From the NCBI GenBank assembly GCA_963815775.1, contig CAWFIB010000029.1:124001-188000 (forward strand): a stretch of DNA of 64,000 nt, given 5' to 3'. The DNA is from CAVVDY01 sp963815775 (GTDB lineage: Bacteria; Acidobacteriota; Terriglobia; Terriglobales; Acidobacteriaceae). Positions 9,411-16,285 of the stretch are shown one piece after another. The position numbers and the translations under genes are program-made. The notes beneath the pieces are model-generated. The model was not told the DNA's origin. It made no database searches and saw only the letters and a program-made list of their open reading frames with translations. How positions within the stretch are numbered: the first letter of the stretch is position 1; each line of letters opens with the position of its first letter.

Positions 9411-10016
9411 ATGAAACGACTCGCGATTTTGTTTGTCGCGTTGGCCTTCTTGCTGTCGACAGCGGCCTTCGCAGACACACTGTTTCTCACACCACCTACG
9501 GATCACCAACTAGGCTACGGTGGCGGCGGTACTCGTGGCGACTACGTCACCATGACCGGTGATTTCACCCTGACCTCGATCGGCATTCAGGGCCAGATCG
9601 ATCTCGGCGCTGTCGAAACCTTCAATGCCTATGTTTACACCGGAGACGGCCAAACTCAGTTGGCCGTCGGTTCGAACATGGTCTTCACCGGCGACGGGAC
9701 CGAGCAGTTCTACAATCTGCCGATCAATTACACACTGCTGAGCGGTCAGAGCTATGACATCGGTATCGATTTCCATAGCTTTAACGACCCGCATTGGCAG
9801 GTCGACTACTATTTCTTCGATGCGGGCAGCAATCAGCCCTTCAACGTTGGCCCATTCACGGTCACCGACGGTGAAGAGAGCCATTGCGGCGCCTGCAACA
9901 TTTTCGCTCCCAACCTGGAAGTCCAGGGCACGGGCGTTCCCGAACCGGGTACGCTGGTAATGCTGGGCACGGGCGTTCTTGGCTTGGCCGGCACTCTGCG
10001 CCGCAAGCTGTTTTAG
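9411..10016 (+). CDS. PEP-CTERM sorting domain protein
   Basis: Exported 201-residue protein. The signal peptide 'MKRLAILFVALAFLLSTAAFA' is followed by a beta-rich domain resembling choice-of-anchor folds, and the C-terminus carries 'VPEPGT', a hydrophobic segment and 'RRKLF', the PEP-CTERM signal processed by exosortase. ATG 9411 is preferred over upstream starts because it follows 'AAGGAGGAAACGA' directly. A perfect terminator hairpin follows the stop. A second PEP-CTERM gene converges from the other side. No exosortase gene is in the window. Confidence 0.9.
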   Translation: MKRLAILFVALAFLLSTAAFADTLFLTPPTDHQLGYGGGGTRGDYVTMTGDFTLTSIGIQGQIDLGAVETFNAYVYTGDGQTQLAVGSNMVFTGDGTEQFYNLPINYTLLSGQSYDIGIDFHSFNDPHWQVDYYFFDAGSNQPFNVGPFTVTDGEESHCGACNIFAPNLEVQGTGVPEPGTLVMLGTGVLGLAGTLRRKLF

Positions 10017-10039
10017 TTCGACTCTCAGGATTCGATCGC

Positions 10040-10067
10040 GGCCGGCAGCTTCTCTGCCGGCCGTTTT
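10040..10067 (+). terminator. Intrinsic terminator of the first PEP-CTERM gene
   Basis: Perfect 9-bp stem GGCCGGCAG / CTGCCGGCC with a 5-base loop, followed by GTTTTG, 24 bases after the stop codon. Confidence 0.85.
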
Positions 10068-10234
10068 GCGTGCGCGACCATCGAGAGGTTGGGTTCTGTT
10101 TTCGAACTCTAAAAAGCGAGTAGACCCCCGGACGCGCATAACTTTGAACAACATCGTTGGACAACGCTTGCCGTTCTACATCGTTGGACAATACGTTGCC
10201 TTTCGAAAATACAGCCGCTCTCCTACAATTCGAG

Positions 10235-10254
10235 CCCAGCGCGGAAGCGCTGGG
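10235..10254. repeat. Palindrome CCCAGCGC-GGAA-GCGCTGGG
   Basis: Perfect 8-bp stem with a GGAA loop in the 367-base gap between the two PEP-CTERM genes. A near copy with loop TGAA lies at 55281-55300. No T-run follows. The gap otherwise holds two terminators and no supported gene. Confidence 0.6.
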
Positions 10255-10330
10255 TATGCAGCCCCCGGAACTCAATTCCCGCCACCTTCATCATTGCGCG
10301 AAGCTTTTCCTCGAACGAATATCGCGCATG

Positions 10331-10357
10331 AAATAAGGCACGGCTTTGGGCCGTGCC
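10331..10357 (-). terminator. Intrinsic terminator of the second PEP-CTERM gene
   Basis: Read on the minus strand: GGCACGGC, 5-base loop, GCCGTGCC, then TTATTT, starting 27 bases after the stop codon at 10384. Confidence 0.8.
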
Positions 10358-10383
10358 TCTTGTTGGTTGCGAGAAAGTTGTAT

Positions 10384-11037
10384 CTACAGCAGGCGACGAC
10401 GGATCACGCCAACCACGCCGACCAGGCCGGAACCCATCATGAGCAGAGTGCCCGGCTCAGGAACCGCGGTCTCAAAACCAGTCACCAGACCATATCCCTG
10501 ACCGTTGCCGCAACCCCCGCACCAGCGCGAGAACGGGCCGCCGTTCGTCGCGTCAAAGGCCGTGAAGACTCCGCTGTTCGGGTCGCTGCCACCCGACGTC
10601 TCCAGGATCAGCTCAAGGTTACCCTGGTTGGGATCGTAAAGGTACGGTGCCCCGCTGAAGCTCAAGACGCTGTTGAAGGCAAAGAGGCCGCCGTCGAGGG
10701 AATAGTTGCCAAACAGAACGGCGTCGTTCGGGATAGTGCCATCTGGAACCAACTGCGCGGTGGTGGCCAGGTAAAGCGAGAAATTCAAGTTCGCAACTCC
10801 CTGGTTGGGGCCGTTGTCGAAAAGCGTGTCGTAGAAGCTGATGGATCCAATGTTAATGGACCCATTAAAGGCCGTGCTGTTGTAGATCTGTTCGTAGTTA
10901 CCGTTGTCGATGGATCGGCAACTAAATGGAATGCAGTTGTTGCTGTTCGGCGGGTTGCCGAGGATGATGTCGGCCATCGCAGGCATCGCAAGGGCAAACA
11001 CAAGGCAAAGCGTGAGACCGACAAGAATTTTCTTCAT
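10384..11037 (-). CDS. PEP-CTERM sorting domain protein
   Basis: Exported 217-residue protein. Signal peptide 'MKKILVGLTLCLVFALAMPAMA', then a beta-rich Asn/Gly/Ser-rich domain with paired cysteines ('NNCIPFSCRS', 'RWCGGCGNG'), then 'VPEPGT', a hydrophobic segment and 'RRRLL'. The start follows 'AGGAGGAAACG' on the minus strand. It is not closely similar to the neighbouring PEP-CTERM protein outside signal and tail, but the ribosome binding site and signal layout match. The 320 bases upstream (11038-11360) contain no supported gene. Confidence 0.9.
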   Translation of the reverse strand: MKKILVGLTLCLVFALAMPAMADIILGNPPNSNNCIPFSCRSIDNGNYEQIYNSTAFNGSINIGSISFYDTLFDNGPNQGVANLNFSLYLATTAQLVPDGTIPNDAVLFGNYSLDGGLFAFNSVLSFSGAPYLYDPNQGNLELILETSGGSDPNSGVFTAFDATNGGPFSRWCGGCGNGQGYGLVTGFETAVPEPGTLLMMGSGLVGVVGVIRRRLL

Positions 11038-11360
11038 CGTTTCCTCCTAGATTCTCAACTGAACGCACGAAATCACACACCGCGCTGCCGGGCGACACGG
11101 GAACTGCAATAGTTGCCTGAGTGGCTAGACGCGCAATCGTAGAGGAGATGAGTGTGAACTCTGGAAGCTTGCTTGGCAAGCAAAAAGTTCGAATCTCAAA
11201 GCGTCCTCCAGGGGACTGTGTAACTGATAGTTCACCGGCAGCATCTAACGGCAGCCCTGATATGTTTGGTTATCAGCCTCGCCTATCCCTTTCCGACTCA
11301 CGCTTTTAGACACGCGCTGTTGGTTAGGGGCGAGCGCTCGGCCTTTGGCTGCTAGCCCGC

Positions 11361-14300
11361 TTACAATCCCGCCCCCGCAACTGGAGCAATATTGCTGTTC
11401 CCCAGCGCGTGGTTCAGCGCTGGCAGATCATCCTTCACCAGCTTTTGATACTGCTCGTGCACTTTGGCGTATTCGCCTTCATACTCCTTCAGCAGCTCCA
11501 GTTGATTGTCCGTAGGTGCGAAGTCCGCGCCGCCGGCAACATCGCCACCACCGGTGCCGACCGCCGCATTGAGCCACATCAGGTTCAAGTACAGCTCATA
11601 TGGCTCGACAAAATATTTGTCGTCGCTGTTAGTCAGCTCCTTCGAGGTCAACTGGTACTCGATCGTCTTCAGCTTCTTGTCTATGGCTTCGACCTCTTTC
11701 AGGAGCTCGGCCTTCTGTGCGGCCTTTGGCTTGTCCGAACTGGGTGAGGCGGCCGCCGGTTCCGCATCATATTCGTCATCCTCGTCAGCGGGCGCCGCCT
11801 GGGCGGACGCCTCCTTCTTCTTCTCCGGCCGCAGCATGGTCTCGACCACTTCCAGTTGCTTCCGCATCCATTCGATCTGGTTGATCGAGTCGGAGACCTG
11901 GCTGATCAGGCTGGTGATGCGCAACAGCGTCTGCACCGATTGCTGAATGTCGGCATTGGAACCGGGTGCATGGGGATCGGGCAACACCGTGAGCGGCTGG
12001 GTGTAGGTTTGCCCGTCGACCTTCAGGCGCACCGTGTATTTGCCCGGAGCAACGATTGGCCCCACCTCCGCCGGCTTGGTCCCCCAGTGAGTGATGGGCC
12101 GTGAATCGGCCCCGCGGAAGCGAGGCTCCTCCCAGATATGAGGATTGTCGGGGGCCACGGTTCGCAGGGCCACCAGGCGCGGCGGCTCATAGCGCATGTC
12201 CCACTTCACGCGATTGATGCCCGGCTGCCCCTTCGCTTCCAGCTTGCGTACCAGCTTGCCTTGCGAATCCAGAATTTCCAGCTCGACCTCGCCCTTCGGT
12301 TTTTCCTTGAGCGAGAAGTTGAGCATCGCCTGACCGCCATGGCTGAAGCGGAAGGTCGGCCGCGGATCGAACAGCACAACCGCGGCATCGGAGTGGTTCT
12401 TCGCCATCTGCTCCAGCGGCGTGATGTCGTCGAGGATGTAGAGTCCGCGCCCGTAGGTGGAAATCACCAGGTCGTGAAAGTCCTTCTGCACCACCGCCCA
12501 GCTCACAGGCGAGTGAGGCAGTCCCTTCTCCAGCGGAGTCCACTTCCCGCCATCGTCCAGCGAGTAGTACAGGCCATCGCCGGTGCCGGCAAACAGCAGG
12601 CCTTTTTGATTCGGATCTTCGGCAATGATGCGCACATACGACAATTCGCTCTTCGGCAGATTGCTCATGATCGGCGTCCAGCTCTTGCCGAAGTCGGTGG
12701 TCTTGTAGATGTACGGGTCGCGATTGTCCACCAAGTGAAAATCGACGCTGATGTATGCCGTGCCCGCATCGATGGACGAAGGCGCGATGCTGGTGATCGT
12801 TCCCAGCGGCGGCATCCCGGAGATGTTCTTCGTGACGTTTGTCCAGTTTCCTCCGCCATCCTTCGTATACCAGACCTGGCCGTCGTTGGTGCCCGCCCAG
12901 ATCAGGCCCTTCTGAGCTTTCGAGGGCGCCAGCGCGAAGATGACTTCTCCGTAGAACTGCCCAAGGTTGTCGCCGACAATTCCTCCCGACGGAATGATGT
13001 GCGCCGGGTCTTGCGTGGAAAGGTCCGGACTGATCACCGACCAGCTCTGTCCCGCATTCGTGGTTTTGAAGACGACCTGGCAGCCGTAATAGACGGTGTT
13101 GTGGTCGAAGGGATCGATTGCCAGCGGCGAAGTCCAATGGCAGCGGTACTTGACATCATTGGGCGGAGAGTCGAGCGTGATCTGCCATGGGCTCACCGAA
13201 TGCGCTTTCTTGTAGCGTGCGTCCCAGCGCGTGACTTTATTGCCGTAGCAGGTGGCCCACACCACATTCGGGTCGACGGGATCGGGAACGGTGAAGCCCG
13301 ACTCGCAACCGCCCATGCCGTGGTCCCAGCCGACTTCGCCGTAACCTGGTAGCGGCACACTCGGCCCGCGCATGTTCCCGTCGTCCTGCATGTTGCTGTA
13401 GAAGTAATACGGAACCTGGTTGTCGACATCCACGTGGTACATCTGCCCGATCGGCAATTGCACGCGATGGAAGCCACGCCCATGAACGGTCGTGATGTTC
13501 AGGCCCCCGTCATCGGTGATAACGAAGCGGTCAGGGTTCTTGGGATCGATCCAGATGTCGTGCGTGTCTCCGCCCCAGTGCTTCTCGTCGAAGTTCAAAC
13601 CGCCATCGAGCGATTGGAAGAACGAGCTGCTGGCCACCAGCACTTCGTTTTCGTTGGTGGGAGAGACGGCAAGGCGGATGTAATATCCCGCGCGTCCTAT
13701 CAGCGGACGCTGATAGTTGACCGCCTTCCAGTTTTCGCCGCCATCATCCGAGCGCCACACCGAACCCTGGTCGGCCGTCTGGATCAACGCGTACACGCGA
13801 TTGGAATTGGTCGGCGCAACCGCTACATCGATCTTGCCCAGCGGCGAATGCGGCAGCCCATGCTCTTCAATGCGCTTCCACGTCGTGCCGCCGTCGTGCG
13901 AAACCCAAATGCCGCTGCCCGGACCCCCGCTCAGCTCCGCCCAGGTGTGCATCTCCACTTGCCACATGCCTGCGAACAGCGTGTGCGGATCCTGCGGGTC
14001 TATCGACAAACCCGAGCAGCCAGTCTTCTCGTCGGCAAACAGCACGCGGTCCCAGTGCTGGCCGCCGTCCGTCGTGCGATACACTCCCCGCTCCTGCTGC
14101 GGACCAGTGGTGCGGCCCAGCACGCAGGCGAACACGATGTCCGGGTTGGTGGGATGCACGATGATGCGCCCGATGCGTCCCGACCGTGGCAGCCCCATGT
14201 TCTTCCACGTCTTGCCCGCATCGGTGGACTTATAGATTCCGTCGCCCATCACATCGACGTCGCGGATCGTCCACGCCTCGCCCGTGCCAGCCCAGACGGT

Positions 14301-14603
14301 TGAAGGCTGCGAAGGCGCTACTGCCAGCGCTCCAATTGCAGCGGCAGGTTCTTTGTCAAAGATCGGCTCCCAGTGATTGCCGCCGTCGGTGGATTTCCAG
14401 ACCCCCCCGGAAGCCGCGCCTGCGTAGTAGGTGCTTGGATCTCCCGGGATGCCGGCGATCGAAGCGACACGATTACCGACTCTGGGCCCGACGAAGCGGA
14501 ACCCAAACTGATTTTCATTTTTGTCGGTGTTTGGTTGTTGCGCAGTGGCAGAGATAATAGTGCAGATGCAAACGATCAACACGCTCAGTCTTCTGACGAG
14601 CAT
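11361..14603 (-). CDS. Large secreted Asp-box (sortilin/VPS10-like) beta-propeller protein
   Basis: 1080 residues with an N-terminal signal peptide ('LVRRLSVLIVCICTIISATA'). Residues about 30-720 form one or two beta-propellers marked by repeated Asp-box (SxDxGxxW) motifs: 'STDGGNHW', 'STDAGKTW', 'TTDGGQHW', 'SHDGGTTW', 'SDDGGENW', 'TTNAGQSW', 'TTDFGKSW'. The remainder is a beta-sandwich ('GKYTVRLKVDGQTYTQPLTV') and a Lys/Glu/Ala-rich helical C-terminus. Such proteins are common in Acidobacteriota and Bacteroidota and are annotated as glycosyl hydrolase-like or VPS10 proteins, but no catalytic residues can be assigned. Function unknown; probably periplasmic or extracellular. Transcribed alone. 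Confidence 0.85.
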   Translation of the reverse strand: MLVRRLSVLIVCICTIISATAQQPNTDKNENQFGFRFVGPRVGNRVASIAGIPGDPSTYYAGAASGGVWKSTDGGNHWEPIFDKEPAAAIGALAVAPSQPSTVWAGTGEAWTIRDVDVMGDGIYKSTDAGKTWKNMGLPRSGRIGRIIVHPTNPDIVFACVLGRTTGPQQERGVYRTTDGGQHWDRVLFADEKTGCSGLSIDPQDPHTLFAGMWQVEMHTWAELSGGPGSGIWVSHDGGTTWKRIEEHGLPHSPLGKIDVAVAPTNSNRVYALIQTADQGSVWRSDDGGENWKAVNYQRPLIGRAGYYIRLAVSPTNENEVLVASSSFFQSLDGGLNFDEKHWGGDTHDIWIDPKNPDRFVITDDGGLNITTVHGRGFHRVQLPIGQMYHVDVDNQVPYYFYSNMQDDGNMRGPSVPLPGYGEVGWDHGMGGCESGFTVPDPVDPNVVWATCYGNKVTRWDARYKKAHSVSPWQITLDSPPNDVKYRCHWTSPLAIDPFDHNTVYYGCQVVFKTTNAGQSWSVISPDLSTQDPAHIIPSGGIVGDNLGQFYGEVIFALAPSKAQKGLIWAGTNDGQVWYTKDGGGNWTNVTKNISGMPPLGTITSIAPSSIDAGTAYISVDFHLVDNRDPYIYKTTDFGKSWTPIMSNLPKSELSYVRIIAEDPNQKGLLFAGTGDGLYYSLDDGGKWTPLEKGLPHSPVSWAVVQKDFHDLVISTYGRGLYILDDITPLEQMAKNHSDAAVVLFDPRPTFRFSHGGQAMLNFSLKEKPKGEVELEILDSQGKLVRKLEAKGQPGINRVKWDMRYEPPRLVALRTVAPDNPHIWEEPRFRGADSRPITHWGTKPAEVGPIVAPGKYTVRLKVDGQTYTQPLTVLPDPHAPGSNADIQQSVQTLLRITSLISQVSDSINQIEWMRKQLEVVETMLRPEKKKEASAQAAPADEDDEYDAEPAAASPSSDKPKAAQKAELLKEVEAIDKKLKTIEYQLTSKELTNSDDKYFVEPYELYLNLMWLNAAVGTGGGDVAGGADFAPTDNQLELLKEYEGEYAKVHEQYQKLVKDDLPALNHALGNSNIAPVAGAGL

Positions 14604-14800
14604 TGCTTGCGACCTCCGGAGGGAGAGCTGTTCTTGAACTCGCTAACGTGCGGTTCGATTGTTACGAAACGATTGCGCGAAGCGAGCAGTGTACCACCGC
14701 ACGTGTCGCGCCGAATTCTCAAGCGCTTTCCAGAAATGGCGTTTTGTATTTGGGCACGACTCATGGGTAGGCTGGAGGATGCACCCTGGGACGTAACTGC

Positions 14801-14843
14801 CAAGTGCTAATCGCTCGCTGCTCGCCGCTCGTCGCTCGCTTCT
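14801..14843. repeat. Degenerate heptamer array overlapping the 3' end of rnhB
   Basis: Successive 7-base units of the form (T/C)CGCTCG-like (cgctcgc, tgctcgc, cgctcgt, cgctcgc) preceded by gtgctaa. The array encodes the last residues of RNase HII ('EEASDERRAASD') and its stop codon. Confidence 0.75.
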
Positions 14844-15574
14844 TCCCCTTCCAGCATGAACTCCAGCACCTCCTGCGGCGCTGACGACGTCCACACTGGA
14901 GCAAACGACAGCCGATGCAACGGCGTTGGCCCTTTCTCGCGCAACACCCTCAGGTGCTTGGGCGTGCTATAGCCCTTATTCGACGCGAGCCCATACTCGG
15001 GATACACCGGGTCCCAGGCGCTGACCATTGCATCCCGTTCGACTTTGGCGATGATCGACGCTGCAGCGATCGACGCCGATAGCGCATCGCCGTGAATGAT
15101 CGGCGTTTGCGCACAATCGCAATTAATGCGCAGTGCATCGATCAGCAGGTGGTCAGGACAGAGCATGAGCTTGGCCACCGCCTCTTCCATCGCACGCTTT
15201 GAAGCCCAGTAGATGTTGATCTGATCGATGGTCGAGACATCGACAGCCGCGATCGCCCACGCCAGTGAATGCTCGCGGATCCTTGGCGCCAGCATCTCGC
15301 GCTGCTCGCGGTCCAGCAGCTTGGAATCACGCAGCCCGCGAATGCGGTATGCCGGATCGAGAATCACCGCCGCTGCCACCACCGGCCCGAAAAGCGAGCC
15401 CCGCCCGACTTCATCGACCCCGGCAACCAGCCTGGCGCCCCCCTCCCACGCCAGCTTCTCGTACTTCAGGGTGCACTTCAGGCGCTTAAGCAAGCGCAGC
15501 TTCAGCGTGGCCTTCGAGACTTGCTTTTCAGGATTGCCAGTAGCTTGCTTCGACTTGGCGCAACTTCGAGGCAC
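14807..15574 (-). CDS. rnhB: Ribonuclease HII
   Basis: Cleaves RNA in RNA-DNA hybrids, including single ribonucleotides in DNA. The catalytic pattern is complete: 'AGVDEVGRGSLFGPVVAAAV' (about 53-72, with the DE pair), 'RDSKLL', 'LLIDAL' and 'GDALSASIAAASIIAKVERD'. At 255 residues it has an N-terminal basic extension of about 35 residues, so a later start is possible. The final 12 residues are encoded by a heptamer repeat array and look like a recent tail. Faces away from the zinc-protein pair's 3' end by 33 bases. Confidence 0.93.
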   Translation of the reverse strand: MPRSCAKSKQATGNPEKQVSKATLKLRLLKRLKCTLKYEKLAWEGGARLVAGVDEVGRGSLFGPVVAAAVILDPAYRIRGLRDSKLLDREQREMLAPRIREHSLAWAIAAVDVSTIDQINIYWASKRAMEEAVAKLMLCPDHLLIDALRINCDCAQTPIIHGDALSASIAAASIIAKVERDAMVSAWDPVYPEYGLASNKGYSTPKHLRVLREKGPTPLHRLSFAPVWTSSAPQEVLEFMLEGEEASDERRAASD

Positions 15575-15607
15575 GGGAGAGTGCTTCGATTCTAGCGCAG
15601 ACCAGGC

Positions 15608-15874
15608 TCAGTCTTTGTGCTCATACCAATCGGAATGCGGCGAAACCCTGCCGCACGCAATGCACTGCGTCTCTTTCCATTGATACATGCACGCGGGGCA
15701 CACACCTCCGGTGTCGAAGGTGTTCCACTGGTGGCCGCAGGTGCAGAACCAGCGATCCTGCGCGCGCGGCTGCCATCCGCACAGCGGACAGCGAATGCGC
15801 GGGCCGCCCGCCCCGCCACCCTTGCCGGTCTCGGTGGAGACGGCCGGCTCAACCGTCGTTGAAGAGCCACTCAT
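15608..15874 (-). CDS. Small double zinc-ribbon protein
   Basis: 88 residues. After a flexible Ser/Thr/Gly-rich start come clustered cysteine pairs: 'CPLCGW', 'WFCTCGHQW', 'CPACMYQW', 'CIACG', then 'HSDWYEHKD'. These would form two zinc ribbons. No known enzyme family is recognised. It begins 3 bases after the stop of the UBP-type zinc finger gene and is surely co-transcribed with it. Role unknown; ubiquitin-like or nucleic-acid binding are both possible. Confidence 0.75.
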   Translation of the reverse strand: MSGSSTTVEPAVSTETGKGGGAGGPRIRCPLCGWQPRAQDRWFCTCGHQWNTFDTGGVCPACMYQWKETQCIACGRVSPHSDWYEHKD

Positions 15875-15877
15875 ACA

Positions 15878-16156
15878 CTACTTCGGTAACTCGGCAGCCA
15901 TGATCTCATCGACGTAGCACCAAACCCAAGTCTCGCCCGGCTCGATCGAGCGTGCCAGCGGATGAGACTCATGTTTGGCGTGCTTGGTCGCGTGCCGGTT
16001 CTTGGAGGAGTCGCAACATCCGATGTAACCGCAGTCGGTACACATGCGCAGGTGGACCCAGCTATCCCCCAGCTTCACGCAATCCTCACAGACATGTTTG
16101 CTGGGGTGGGTTAAGTGTATGTGGTCGAGATGTTTGCATGGTGAGGCGTTGGTCAC
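15878..16156 (-). CDS. UBP-type zinc finger protein
   Basis: 92-residue single-domain protein. The pattern 'PCKHLDHI', 'CEDCVKLGDSWVHLRMC', 'CGYIGCCDSSKNRHATKHAKHESHPLA' and 'WVWCYVDE' matches the ubiquitin carboxyl-hydrolase zinc finger (ZnF-UBP), with the Cys/His ligands spaced as in the family. I chose GTG 16156 because 'AGGAG' lies 8 bases before it; an upstream ATG would read through the divergent gene's promoter region. In eukaryotes the domain binds the free C-terminus of ubiquitin; bacterial versions are known but unassigned. Followed after 3 bases by a zinc-ribbon gene. Confidence 0.82.
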   Translation of the reverse strand: MTNASPCKHLDHIHLTHPSKHVCEDCVKLGDSWVHLRMCTDCGYIGCCDSSKNRHATKHAKHESHPLARSIEPGETWVWCYVDEIMAAELPK

Positions 16157-16285
16157 GGAATAAACTCCTGGTGAGATATGCACCGCGTCAGATGCCAAAA
16201 GCGCATCGAACGATTCAGGCGGGAGACGAGGGTCTCGCAGCTGCCATTTTCCAGTCCACCCGCTCTGCATCAAAATATAGGAGAT

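Noticed and set aside
11121..11309. 62-codon + strand open frame upstream of the PEP-CTERM gene
   Set aside because: No ribosome binding site or recognisable features; lies in a promoter region.
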